A stretch of DNA of 11,683 nt from CAZIFG01 sp964539135 (GTDB taxonomy: Bacteria > Margulisbacteria > Marinamargulisbacteria > GCA-2716485 > CAZIFG01). How positions within the stretch are numbered: the stretch's first letter is position 1; the number at the start of each line of letters is the position of its first letter. The notes beneath the pieces are model-generated. The model was given only the letters and a program-made list of their open reading frames with translations. It did no database searches and was not told where the DNA came from. The position numbers were made by a program, and so were the translations under genes. Where the stretch lies: contig CAZIFG010000032.1 in NCBI GenBank assembly GCA_964539135.1, positions 1 through 11,683 of the forward strand, read 5' to 3'. Shown piece by piece: positions 1 through 7,316 of the stretch.

Positions 1-53
1 TCTACCACTTGGACTCTCTTACTTTTCAACCTTTCTTAACTGGGGGCAGTATA
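1..53. repeat. 53-bp terminal inverted repeat, left copy
   Basis: Positions 1-53 are the exact reverse complement of 11630-11682; the match stops at position 54. Read outward from the window, the tip is TATACTGCCCCCAGTTAAG. Both copies abut coding sequence of otherwise unrelated genes, so the repeat is foreign to at least one of them. The last two shared bases at the inner edge are TA, which would fit an element that duplicates a TA target, but that is inference. An assembly graph that breaks at a repeated element would give the same picture. Confidence 0.9.
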
Positions 54-1055
54 GGTTTTCCCGATACAAAACGAGCACCTTCTTTTATACAGGATGAGCT
101 TAGATTAACGTTGTCAGGGCCTGTTAATACAACTATTCAAGGTGTGATTAATACGTCTTTTAAAAATAGCGGTTTGGTTGTTGATGAGGCCTATTTATCT
201 ACAAATGATCTTTTCAAGTCAATTGGCTTCTTCTCATCTGATTTTATGGGTGCAGAGGTGGGTAAAAGAAGACTGGCGTTTGGTCGTTTAAATCAAGCTT
301 ATTTTAATGATCTTTCCTCTATTAGTAGACCATTGGTGTACGATCTTATTAATGCCGGTAGTCCCTTAACAACACAGGGGATGTTTCTTAATTTTGGTTT
401 AGGTAAATTAGTTGATCTAAAGGTGGGGTATTCAGCATTGTCTGGTAGATTAGCGTCTAATGACCCTGTTGTTAACATTCCCGCAACAGGTGTTAGAGCA
501 ACTGATCATACAGCAAGTGTAATCAATGCACGCTTAACAGGAGGATTTGATCGATTTAAACTGGGGATGAGTACGACAGTGGTTAATTCTAGCTATTCTG
601 TTTTGGGTGAACAGAAAAACGACTTAACGGGCTTTGATGTGGTTTTAGGCCCCTTTAATGGTGTGACCCTTACGGCTGAGAAAATTCAGTCTTTGAAAAC
701 AACACAATTAGAAAATGATGGAATGGATACTCTCAAACTAGATGGCCATTATATTGGATTAGACTTGGCTTTAACAAAAAAGTTTATCCTGGGAACGCGT
801 TATGGTGCATTGAAACTGTCGCCCCCTCCTTTTTATTCTTATCTAAATGAGGATCACAAAGTAGAACTTGTATTTAATTTAACACATTTATTGACGGATA
901 CCTCTTCTATAAGATTTGAATATAAAAGTGTTACAACGCCTACAGTAGAGGCTAAAAATTACGGACCTGTAGGTGGTGCCCCCAACTACTATTATTTTAA
1001 TGGTTATATTACAGATTTTAGTTACACCGTTCAATATAGATTCGCAATTAAATAA
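3..1055 (+). CDS. Outer-membrane beta-barrel (porin-like) protein, 5'-truncated
   Basis: The reading frame is open from the window edge and has no ATG before position 246. The first in-frame candidate start is a TTG inside the end repeat, so the true N-terminus and signal peptide are missing. Codons up to position 53 come from the repeat; native sequence probably starts near GFPDTKRAP. What remains (about 330 residues) has alternating polar/hydrophobic strands, many Gly/Asn/Thr turns, few charged clusters and no Cys, and ends with a strand rich in aromatic residues (FSYTVQYRFAIK). This is what is expected of an outer-membrane barrel, where the last strand carries the assembly signal. Repeated strand pairs such as YIGLDLALTKKFILGTRYG support this. 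It probably sits in the outer membrane as a channel or surface protein; the substrate cannot be read from sequence. A good terminator follows it. I do not recognise a specific porin family. Confidence 0.6.
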   Translation, partial: YHLDSLTFQPFLTGGSIGFPDTKRAPSFIQDELRLTLSGPVNTTIQGVINTSFKNSGLVVDEAYLSTNDLFKSIGFFSSDFMGAEVGKRRLAFGRLNQAYFNDLSSISRPLVYDLINAGSPLTTQGMFLNFGLGKLVDLKVGYSALSGRLASNDPVVNIPATGVRATDHTASVINARLTGGFDRFKLGMSTTVVNSSYSVLGEQKNDLTGFDVVLGPFNGVTLTAEKIQSLKTTQLENDGMDTLKLDGHYIGLDLALTKKFILGTRYGALKLSPPPFYSYLNEDHKVELVFNLTHLLTDTSSIRFEYKSVTTPTVEAKNYGPVGGAPNYYYFNGYITDFSYTVQYRFAIK

Positions 1056-1072
1056 GATACGTCTTAATTTTG

Positions 1073-1110
1073 AAACAAAAAGGCCCAGATCACTCTTGGC
1101 CTTTTTGTTT
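1073..1110. terminator. Intrinsic terminator after the barrel protein gene
   Basis: A perfect 13-bp stem, AAACAAAAAGGCC (1073-1085) paired with GGCCTTTTTGTTT (1098-1110), has a 12-nt loop. The A and T tracts flank the GGCC core on both sides, so it should stop transcription on either strand. It begins 18 bp after the barrel gene stop and separates that gene from the dioxygenase gene. Confidence 0.85.
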
Positions 1111-1138
1111 TGTCTGAAATAGATTACACTGCCTGTTT

Positions 1139-1921
1139 ATGTCAAAAATGCCTGTTTTGTTTTTAGGCCATGGATCTCCCTTGAATGCTCTTGAGGATAA
1201 TGGTTTTACGCGTATGCTTTTGGGTTTAGGTCATTCTATTTCTCGCCCGCGCGCTATTTTGTGTATTTCGGCCCATTGGATGACCAAGGGTAGCTTTGTG
1301 ACTCACATGCAGTCTCCTAAAACTATTCATGATTTTTACGGCTTTCCACAGGCCTTATATGATGTTTTATATCCAGCCCCTGGCTCACCCCTTCTTGCGG
1401 AGCAGATCCAGTCTAATTTGGAACCTACACCTCTTTTTTTGGATGACTCTTCTTGGGGCTTGGATCATGGAACCTGGTCTGTTTTGAAACATATGTATCC
1501 AGACGCCTCTATTCCTGTGTTGCAACTGAGTTTGGATATGAGCAAACCCTTTGGGTTTCATGTGGCTTTGGGTGAAAAATTACGTGAATTTAGAGATCAA
1601 GGTGTTCTGATTGTCGGTAGTGGTAATATTGTTCATAATTTGGGTAAAATTGCCTTTGATCCTGATGCTCAGGCGTATGATTGGGCGCTTGAGTTTGATG
1701 CTTGGGCCATGACCCAATTAAATGCACGCAATTTTAAGGCGCTTACAGATCAGCCCTTGCTTTCAGAATCTGGACGCTTAAGTATTCCAACCCCAGATCA
1801 TTATTATCCTCTTTTGTACGCGCTAGGGGCCTCGACAGGGGCAGATTCCTTAGCATTTGAGTTTGGAGGCATGCAGCATGCCTCCATTTCAATGAGATGT
1901 CTTAGTTTTGGTCTTAGGTAG
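1139..1921 (+). CDS. DODA-type extradiol aromatic ring-opening dioxygenase (YgiD/LigB family)
   Basis: The 260-residue product is close to the usual length of the YgiD/plant DODA family (about 260-270). The family uses a metal held by histidines to open catechol-type rings such as DOPA; the physiological substrate in bacteria is usually unknown. Expected metal or active-site positions are visible: His11 in FLGHGSP, His46 in ISAHW, His166 in GSGNIVHNL and His221 in PTPDHYYPLLY. LDHGTW near 108-113 is also typical. It should be cytosolic. The ATG at 1139 is used; the ATG three codons later (MPVLF) is a possible alternative. No Shine-Dalgarno sequence is visible, and a TACACT box at 1125-1130 lies close enough to the start for a nearly leaderless mRNA, though there is no good -35. 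It is a single gene behind a terminator and converges on the malic enzyme gene with 13 bp between stops. Confidence 0.88.
   Translation: MSKMPVLFLGHGSPLNALEDNGFTRMLLGLGHSISRPRAILCISAHWMTKGSFVTHMQSPKTIHDFYGFPQALYDVLYPAPGSPLLAEQIQSNLEPTPLFLDDSSWGLDHGTWSVLKHMYPDASIPVLQLSLDMSKPFGFHVALGEKLREFRDQGVLIVGSGNIVHNLGKIAFDPDAQAYDWALEFDAWAMTQLNARNFKALTDQPLLSESGRLSIPTPDHYYPLLYALGASTGADSLAFEFGGMQHASISMRCLSFGLR
1865..1885. repeat. Perfect 9-bp inverted repeat inside the dioxygenase 3' end
   Basis: GGAGGCATG (1865-1873), a 3-nt loop CAG, then CATGCCTCC (1877-1885). It encodes part of the C-terminal segment FGGMQHASI. There is no T tract after it on either strand, so a terminator role is weak. It lies 36 bp before the dioxygenase stop, where transcripts from the convergent malic enzyme gene would read through. 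Confidence 0.6.
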
Positions 1922-1934
1922 CGGTTTTATTGGC

Positions 1935-3140
1935 TTAAATATCTTGGCTTTCTTTTTTAGCTTTTTCGTCTAGCGCTACTTCTTTTACTGCCGCCGCAAC
2001 TTTATAGGCAACGGTTTTATCTAATACAGAGGGCAATACAGATTCTACAGTTGGGTTGTCAATTGCAGATGCAAGTGCGCGTGCAGCCGCCAGTTTCATT
2101 TTAGGTGTGATTTGACCGGCTCTGGCATCCATCGCGCCTCTGAAAATGCCGGGGAAAATGAGCACGTTATTGATTTGGTTATTTAAATCACTTCGTCCTG
2201 TTCCCACAATAAAAGCACCCGCGGCTTTGGCATCATCGGGCCATATTTCAGGGGTGGGGTTGGATAAGGCAAAAATAATGGGGTCTTTTGCCATGCTTTT
2301 GACCATTTCTTGCGTGACACAATTGCCAACACTGACGCCAATAAAAAGATCAGCGCCTGCTAGGGCGGCTTTGAGATCGCCTTCTACATGGTTTCTGTTT
2401 GTAAGTGCGGCCAGTTTGTATTTAGCAGGATTGTCGTGAGGCTCTAAGGTGCTTGGAGAGATAATGCCTTTGCTGTCGCAGACTAAAATTTCTTTAACAG
2501 GTTCGCAGTCTTTGGGGTCTAGTCCCACGCCTAATAACAGTTCTGCGATGGCGGTTCCTGCTGCGCCTGCGCCGTTGATAACGACTTTCATGTCTCTAAA
2601 GGGCTTATTGGCGATTTTTGAGGCGTTAATTAGTGCGCCTAATAGGGTAATGGCGGTTCCGTGTTGATCATCATGAAAAACGGGAATGCCAAGGTCTTGA
2701 AGTTTTTGTTCAATTTCAAAACAGCGGGGTGCGGAAATGTCTTCTAAATTGATGCCGCCAAATCCGGGGGCAATGTTTCGTGCAATATTAATAATTTCGT
2801 GTGTATCTTGTGTTTGTATGCAAATGGGGAAGGCATCAATATTGGCGTATTCTTTAAATAAAATGGCTTTTCCTTCCATAACGGGGAGTGCGGCTGTTGC
2901 ACCAATATTTCCAAGACCCAATACGGCAGAGCCATCTGTTAAAACGGCTACAGTATTTTGTTTCACCGTGAGTTCGTAGGCTTTGTTAATATCTTGTGCA
3001 ATTTCTTCACATACACGGGCTACACCGGGTGTGTAGGCTAAGGAGAGATCTTTACGCGATTCAATTTTAACATTGGAGGTAACGCTGAGTTTTCCTTTGT
3101 GTTTTCTGTGATATTCTACCGATTCTTCATATATGTCCAT
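1935..3140 (-). CDS. NAD(P)-dependent malic enzyme, short form
   Basis: The enzyme oxidatively decarboxylates malate to pyruvate and CO2 with NAD+ or NADP+, linking the TCA cycle to pyruvate. At 401 residues it matches the stand-alone bacterial form (such as B. subtilis YtsJ) and lacks the phosphotransacetylase-like C-terminal half of MaeB. Visible motifs: catalytic Tyr36 in LAYTPGVA, Lys91 in VMEGKAILFKEY, metal-binding Glu133/Asp134 in NLEDISAPRC, HDDQHGTA at 156-163, the nucleotide-binding glycine motif GAGAAG at 190-195, then SNPTPEI and GRSDLNNQ followed by FPGIFRGAMDARA. The start is supported by GTGGAG 7 nt before the ATG. It is the last gene of the minus-strand block, 72 bp after the desulfurase gene, and has its own promoter. 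Cofactor preference (NAD or NADP) cannot be decided by eye. Confidence 0.95.
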   Translation of the reverse strand: MDIYEESVEYHRKHKGKLSVTSNVKIESRKDLSLAYTPGVARVCEEIAQDINKAYELTVKQNTVAVLTDGSAVLGLGNIGATAALPVMEGKAILFKEYANIDAFPICIQTQDTHEIINIARNIAPGFGGINLEDISAPRCFEIEQKLQDLGIPVFHDDQHGTAITLLGALINASKIANKPFRDMKVVINGAGAAGTAIAELLLGVGLDPKDCEPVKEILVCDSKGIISPSTLEPHDNPAKYKLAALTNRNHVEGDLKAALAGADLFIGVSVGNCVTQEMVKSMAKDPIIFALSNPTPEIWPDDAKAAGAFIVGTGRSDLNNQINNVLIFPGIFRGAMDARAGQITPKMKLAAARALASAIDNPTVESVLPSVLDKTVAYKVAAAVKEVALDEKAKKESQDI

Positions 3141-3187
3141 GTATATACTCCACTGTCATTAATATGGTTTTTCTTGGTTGATCTTTA

Positions 3188-3216
3188 ATCTTATCCAATC
3201 TCTAAGTTCAAGTCAA
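3188..3216 (-). promoter_or_regulatory. Sigma-70-type promoter for the malic enzyme gene
   Basis: On the minus strand, TTGACT (3216-3211) and TAAGAT (3193-3188) are separated by exactly 17 bp. Transcription would start near 3181, giving a leader of about 40 nt before the malic enzyme ATG. The -35 box contains the TGA stop codon of the upstream desulfurase gene, so the promoter is embedded in the end of the preceding gene. Confidence 0.7.
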
Positions 3217-4340
3217 TTGCACATTCTTTGAATGATTTTAGTCAGTGTTTCAATGGTCGTTTTTTGCTCTTCATCTGTTGTGTCTTTTCCAAAGCTGATT
3301 CGAATGCTACTGCGGTTTAGGTCGTCTGAAATGCCCATTGCCTTTAAAACATGAGAGGGTTCAATGGCGCCTACAGAACACGCGGATCCTGTGGAGACTT
3401 CTATGCCTTCTAAATCCAAGGCAATGGCGATGGCGTGGCCGTCTAGGCCAGGGAATCCAAGGCTTAGCGTGTTGTCTATACTGATGCCGTTTTCATTGTG
3501 GATTTGAATCATGGGAATGCTATTTTTTAGGGTTTTGATCCAGGTTTTCTTTTTAAGACTTAAGTTGGGGATGTGTAGTGTTTCGCAGGCGGTTCCAAAT
3601 CCAACAATTCCCGGAATATTTTCTGTTCCGGCCCTTAATTTTCGCTCGTGGCCCCCACCAATTTCGTGAGGTAAGAGGTGGTCTGTGTTTTTGACGTAAA
3701 GCGCACCTACGCCTTTGGGGCCGTAAATTTTATGTGCGGAAATGCTGAGGAAATCAATGTCGAGATCTTGGCAATTAAAGGGGAGTTTTCCCAATGCTTG
3801 AACCGCATCGGTATGCACTAAAATGTCTCTTTCTTTTGCAATGGCGACGATGTCTTGGATGGGTTGAATATGTCCGGTTTCATTATTGACCATCATGACA
3901 GATATTAAGGCCGTGTTCGGTTTTATTTTTTCTTTCAGTACGTTTAACTGGATCTGGCCTTCTGCGTTTACAGGAATGGTGTCTATTTCTAAGCCTAGTG
4001 TTTGGTAAAATTGTAAGGTGTTTTTGACGCTTGAATGTTCAATTTCGCTGTATAAAATGTGGCAGGGCTTTTTGGCTTTGCAGGCATTATGAAATAGGCT
4101 GGCGATGACTTGATTGTTACTTTCTGTTCCGGATCCTGTGAAAATGAGGGTTTCGGGACGGGCACCTATGCAGGTGGCAACCTGTGTCCGGGCCTTTTCT
4201 AGTGCTTCTTTTGCAGTTCTTCCGCGTTGGTATAAACTGGAGGCATTTCCATACTCTTTAAAGGCCTGTTTCATGGCTTTTTCCACTTCTGATGATAGGG
4301 GCGTTGTTGCGTTATAATCTAGATAAATGCGATGTTTCAT
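3213..4340 (-). CDS. Cysteine desulfurase, IscS/NifS family
   Basis: This PLP enzyme takes sulfur from L-cysteine, leaving alanine and a persulfide used for Fe-S clusters and thio-modified tRNA. The 375-residue product has the family start IYLDYNATTP, FTGSGTESNN at 67-76, the His of EIEHSSVKN near 102, HTDAVQ at 177-182, the PLP lysine Lys204 in SAHKIYGPKG, GGGHERKLRAGTEN near 228-241, and the catalytic Cys321 in STGSACS. The cysteine follows directly with no long insertion, as in the NifS/IscS class rather than SufS. No iscU, iscA or iscR is adjacent. The ATG overlaps the stop of the upstream unknown gene as ATGA, with no clear Shine-Dalgarno sequence, so translational coupling is likely. 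IscS, NifS and IscS-like paralogues cannot be told apart here, so I give no symbol. Confidence 0.93.
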   Translation of the reverse strand: MKHRIYLDYNATTPLSSEVEKAMKQAFKEYGNASSLYQRGRTAKEALEKARTQVATCIGARPETLIFTGSGTESNNQVIASLFHNACKAKKPCHILYSEIEHSSVKNTLQFYQTLGLEIDTIPVNAEGQIQLNVLKEKIKPNTALISVMMVNNETGHIQPIQDIVAIAKERDILVHTDAVQALGKLPFNCQDLDIDFLSISAHKIYGPKGVGALYVKNTDHLLPHEIGGGHERKLRAGTENIPGIVGFGTACETLHIPNLSLKKKTWIKTLKNSIPMIQIHNENGISIDNTLSLGFPGLDGHAIAIALDLEGIEVSTGSACSVGAIEPSHVLKAMGISDDLNRSSIRISFGKDTTDEEQKTTIETLTKIIQRMCN

Positions 4341-5278
4341 GCTTTATTGAGGGTGTTTAAAAGGGTTAACAGTAAGGTGTAAATGGACAGTCGTAATTCC
4401 ACTTGGGTGTTTTTTAAATGGATCAGATTTTTTTGGGTTTCTGAATAGATTGCACTGTTTTTAAGTAAGCTTTCTAGTATTTTTGGGGTTTTCGCCTGCG
4501 TGATTTCTTTAATGATAGGTGTTTTGGGGTCGGCATAGAGATCGAGATAAATCATGATTTTTTCCCCTAAAAAGACGATGTCTGTTGTTTTGGAATCAAA
4601 TAATGAGGATACATTTACGGTATTCCCTTGTCTGGTTTTAATGCGAAGATCTTCTGGTAAGTGAAATTGAATTTGAATTAAAAATATATTCATGGCGTCT
4701 ATGGGTAAACTGGAAATGATTAAAAATAACAGTTCGGGTTGAATGGGTTGGCGCAAGGTGTCTAAGAAATTTTGTGGGCTTTGGATGAGACTATTCAGCT
4801 GGGACAGTGCTGCGGACATGAGTATTTTGTAAGAGGTTAAGAGTGTTTCGATGGCCTTTAATAATTGCGTGCTGGTTTTGCTTTCTTGAGATTGTTTTCC
4901 TAATACTTTTTGGTTGTAAAAGTTTAAAAATTGAATAAAAGAGGCGTCCCACTGGCCTAAGGTCCACTTTTCGGTGATGCCTGTAGACCAGGTTATTTTG
5001 ATGGTTTTGTTGTCATGCTCAAAATGAGAAATGGGCTTAATCGAAGGGCCGCCAAATAGAGAAAGTCCTGCCAGCATCATGATTTGTACATAGGCGATGT
5101 ATTGGTGCTGGCTTTCCCATTCTGGAATGTCTTCAAAAAAGGCTACGCTTTGCAGCGATTTTTTAAAGGTTTTGTGTGCTATAGAATGCTTTTCTAATAA
5201 GGGGCTGATGGCATCAAGCTCCTGTACAATACAGTGTAAGAGTTTAACTCCAACTGGAATTGTACCTAAATTTTTCAT
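4337..5278 (-). CDS. Uncharacterised 313-residue protein in the aminotransferase-desulfurase operon
   Basis: I do not recognise a family. The product is predicted soluble or loosely membrane-associated: it has no signal peptide, and its hydrophobic stretches (IMMLAGLSLFGG near 66-77, LLFLIISSLPIDAMNIFLIQI near 183-203) are short or interrupted. The rest is mostly Leu/Ile/Lys/Gln-rich and probably helical, with a Leu-rich C-terminus (LRLSIYTLLLTLLNTLNKA). No catalytic or metal motif is evident, and cysteine is rare. The frame is clearly real: its ATG directly follows the TAG of the aminotransferase gene, and its TGA overlaps the desulfurase ATG by 4 bp. This close packing implies that it is co-expressed with both. 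Function is unknown; a role tied to PLP enzymes or sulfur transfer would be guesswork. Confidence 0.85.
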   Translation of the reverse strand: MKNLGTIPVGVKLLHCIVQELDAISPLLEKHSIAHKTFKKSLQSVAFFEDIPEWESQHQYIAYVQIMMLAGLSLFGGPSIKPISHFEHDNKTIKITWSTGITEKWTLGQWDASFIQFLNFYNQKVLGKQSQESKTSTQLLKAIETLLTSYKILMSAALSQLNSLIQSPQNFLDTLRQPIQPELLFLIISSLPIDAMNIFLIQIQFHLPEDLRIKTRQGNTVNVSSLFDSKTTDIVFLGEKIMIYLDLYADPKTPIIKEITQAKTPKILESLLKNSAIYSETQKNLIHLKNTQVELRLSIYTLLLTLLNTLNKA

Positions 5279-6493
5279 CTACCGCACACTTTTTGCAAAA
5301 TTTTCTATTTTATCAAGTGCGGCCGTAATGGCTTCCATGGATGTTGCGTATGATAAGCGAAGATATCCTTCTGCTCCAAATCCAGATCCAGGGACGCAGG
5401 CCACACATTCATAGGTGAGGAGTTGTTTGCAGAGTTCTACGGAATCTTTAATGAGACCGCCAGGTCCTGTTTTCCCGATAAGTCCAGATACATTTGGGAA
5501 GGCATAAAAAGCGCCTTGGGGTTTTACACAGGAGATACCTGGAATGGTGTTGAGTCGGTCAACCATATAATCAAGTCGCGATTTAAAGGCCGTTTTCATG
5601 ACTTCAATCGCATCGTCGTTGTTTTCCAGTGCGCATAATGCCGCCCATTGTGAGGGTGTTGTGGGGTTAGAGGTGCTGTGGCTTTGAAGATTGCTCATGA
5701 CTTCGGCAATGGCTCGGGGTGCTGCGGTATACCCTATGCGCCATCCTGTCATGGAATACGATTTTGACATGCCATCGATGTAAATGGTGAGGGCTTTAAT
5801 GTCTTCATTTAAGGATGCAATGCTGATGTGTTCTCCTTCATAAATCAACTTAGAGTAAATTTCGTCGGAAATGACAAGAATATGATGTTTGACCAGTACA
5901 GCGGCAATGCTTTCTAATTCTTCTTTTGTATAGACCATTCCGGTTGGATTGGAGGGGCTATTTAAAATGAGCAATTTTGTTTTGTTCGTGATAGTTGCTT
6001 CTAATTGCGCTGCGGTGATTTTGAACTGGGTTTTATCTGTGGTTTCAATGAATTTTGGAATCCCGCCTAACATTTTTACTTGATCTGGATAACTGACCCA
6101 ATAAGGCGCGGGGATAATGACCTCATCGCCAGGGTTTATAATGGCCATTAGTGCGACATAAATAGAGTGCTTTGCGCCACAAGATACGATGATTTCTTTG
6201 GGAGAATAGGCAATGTTTCTATCACTTAAAATTCGGGCAGCTATAGCTTGTTTTAATTTTGGCATGCCATCAGCGGCGGTGTATTTTGTTTGGCCAGATT
6301 TAATGGCGTCAATGCCTGATTGTTTGATGTAGTCTGGGGTGTCAAAGTCAGGTTCTCCGGCACTCATACTGACGACATTTTTGCCTTCGGCTTTCATTTG
6401 ATTGGCAAGTGCGGTAATTTCCATTGTGATACTGCCTTCAATTTGTTTTCCAAAGGTCGATAAATAGGATTCATAATTTAGTGTTGTTGTCAT
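5279..6493 (-). CDS. Class I PLP aminotransferase (aspartate aminotransferase-like, subgroup I-beta)
   Basis: This 404-residue enzyme moves an amino group between an amino acid (typically aspartate or an aromatic acid) and 2-oxoglutarate. Fold-type I motifs are clear: MSAGEPDFDTP at 43-53, TKYTAADGMPKLKQAI near 69-84, NSPSNPTG at 178-185 with Asn182, Asp210 and Tyr213 in SDEIYSKLIYEG, the PLP lysine Lys244 in GMSKSYSMTGWRIGY with Arg252, and the substrate carboxylate-binding Arg379 in YLRLSYA. The set resembles AspC/AspB of Bacillus, Thermus and cyanobacteria, some of which also transaminate prephenate or aromatic keto acids. That would fit the nearby aroH and tyrA, but it is inference. The start is supported by AAGGA 6 nt upstream. 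It is the first gene of the minus-strand operon. The mobile element at 6525-6661 sits only 31 bp upstream of the ATG and so lies within or next to its promoter region. Confidence 0.92.
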   Translation of the reverse strand: MTTTLNYESYLSTFGKQIEGSITMEITALANQMKAEGKNVVSMSAGEPDFDTPDYIKQSGIDAIKSGQTKYTAADGMPKLKQAIAARILSDRNIAYSPKEIIVSCGAKHSIYVALMAIINPGDEVIIPAPYWVSYPDQVKMLGGIPKFIETTDKTQFKITAAQLEATITNKTKLLILNSPSNPTGMVYTKEELESIAAVLVKHHILVISDEIYSKLIYEGEHISIASLNEDIKALTIYIDGMSKSYSMTGWRIGYTAAPRAIAEVMSNLQSHSTSNPTTPSQWAALCALENNDDAIEVMKTAFKSRLDYMVDRLNTIPGISCVKPQGAFYAFPNVSGLIGKTGPGGLIKDSVELCKQLLTYECVACVPGSGFGAEGYLRLSYATSMEAITAALDKIENFAKSVR

Positions 6494-6524
6494 AGCGCAT
6501 CCTTTTTGATGTTTTTTGTCTTTT

Positions 6525-6661
6525 GGGACTGTTGCGAAATACCTATTTTGGCCCTCGGCTGTATTATCCTCGTCCTCAAGGCCTCATTTATTATGCATAA
6601 GGTCTTTCGGACTCGGAATGCCTTGAACCTGATCCAAACGTAGGCATTTCGAAATAGTCCC
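6525..6661. mobile_element. 137-bp MITE-like element with 5-bp target duplication
   Basis: The left end GGGACTGTTGCGAAATACC (6525-6543) and the right end GGCATTTCGAAATAGTCCC (6643-6661) are imperfect 19-bp inverted repeats (16 of 19 match). Each is flanked directly by CTTTT (6520-6524 and 6662-6666), a 5-bp direct repeat expected of a target-site duplication. Inside there is no transposase frame. There are smaller inverted repeats, such as AATGCC...GGCATT near the right end, and the palindrome TTATGCATAA. It is therefore a non-autonomous element that a related transposase elsewhere in the genome would move. Related end sequences recur at 6724-6750 and 9070-9100. I do not recognise the IS family. 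Confidence 0.75.
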
Positions 6662-6776
6662 CTTTTGTATGCGTATTAAAGCAGATTTTGAATGTAACTT
6701 CTAGGGGGATGGATTTAATAGGAGGGACTGTTGCGATTCGCAACAATCCCTGAATGTGGTTTTAGAGATCGACTTT
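6662..6776. other. Short intergenic stretch between the MITE and the 143-residue gene
   Basis: Before the insertion this stretch probably joined directly to the leader of the aminotransferase gene, so its native promoter is expected here on the minus strand. I see only weak candidates, for example TTACAT with TACGCA at a short spacing. It also holds the palindrome listed separately. Confidence 0.35.
6724..6750. repeat. 27-bp near-perfect palindrome built from the MITE end sequence
   Basis: GGGACTGTTGCGA is followed by TTCGCAACAATCCC, giving a 12-bp stem with one C-A mismatch and a 3-nt loop. The left arm is identical to the first 13 bases of the MITE left end (6525-6537). It looks like two element ends joined with the interior lost. 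It lies 27 bp past the stop of the minus-strand 143-residue gene, so it could act as an RNA hairpin at that transcript end, but no T tract follows. Confidence 0.7.
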
Positions 6777-7208
6777 TTATCCGCGGATCATGGGATTTTT
6801 TTCTGTTGGATGTAAAATTTTTAATCCTTCTTCCATATTTTCGAGTAGATATTTATTAATCGGAATGTATCCATGGGGGTTACCTTCTATTTTGCCTTCT
6901 ACAATTCCCTTTTTATTGAGCTTGACCGCAATTCGGAAGGCTTTTGATAACTCTCTTTCAATGATGATTTGTATTTTTTTTGGGAGGCTAGCCAGCGTTA
7001 ATTCCCCTTTTTCAGAAAAAAATCGACTTTTGGCTAGGTGGCGTAAGCCGTCTTGTATTTTTTTAAAGGGGGTTTTGTGTTCGTATTCTTGACTGATAAA
7101 GGCGATTGCTTCAGGATCGTCTATTTCTAGAGATTTAGGGGTATACTTTCTGCCCTTAATCCCACCTGAAACTTGGACTTCACTATGAATGGCACTGAAT
7201 ATGGACAT
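6777..7208 (-). CDS. Uncharacterised 143-residue basic protein
   Basis: I do not recognise a family. A strong ribosome-binding site (AAAGGAGA, 7 nt before the ATG) and good coding character support the gene. The product is Lys- and Ile-rich and predicted soluble, with no signal peptide, membrane segment or cysteine. The N-terminal part has VSGGIKGRKYTPKSLEIDDPEAIAF; the middle (TPFKKIQDGLRHLAKSRFF) and the region KKIQIIIERELSKAFRIAVKL look helical; it ends with EGNPHGYIPINKYLLENMEEGLKIL. It is transcribed away from birA. The 108-bp intergenic region is extremely T/A rich and must hold both promoters; none is convincing for this gene. A small regulatory or nucleic-acid-binding role is possible but unsupported. 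Confidence 0.75.
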   Translation of the reverse strand: MSIFSAIHSEVQVSGGIKGRKYTPKSLEIDDPEAIAFISQEYEHKTPFKKIQDGLRHLAKSRFFSEKGELTLASLPKKIQIIIERELSKAFRIAVKLNKKGIVEGKIEGNPHGYIPINKYLLENMEEGLKILHPTEKNPMIRG

Positions 7209-7271
7209 GCATGACTCTCCTTTTTTCTTTTATATTTTATTTATTTCCCCTTTTTTTGTTTATTTTAAACC

Positions 7272-7280
7272 TGATACAAT
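7272..7280 (+). promoter_or_regulatory. Extended -10 promoter for birA-aroH-tyrA
   Basis: TGATACAAT matches the extended -10 pattern (TG, one base, then TACAAT). No good -35 is present, as is usual for this type; the upstream DNA is T-rich. Transcription would start near 7287, about 30 nt before the birA ATG. Confidence 0.5.
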
Positions 7281-7316
7281 TAAAAGTGTTGTTGCGTGGT
7301 TTTTTAAGGAGATTTT

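Noticed and set aside
9..53. A shared N-terminal peptide on the barrel protein and the phosphatase
   Set aside because: It is translation of the 53-bp end repeat from a TTG codon, not a real common domain or start.
2146..2979. ORFs on the opposite strand of the malic enzyme gene
   Set aside because: They are shadows of a well-supported conserved gene, with no ribosome-binding sites.
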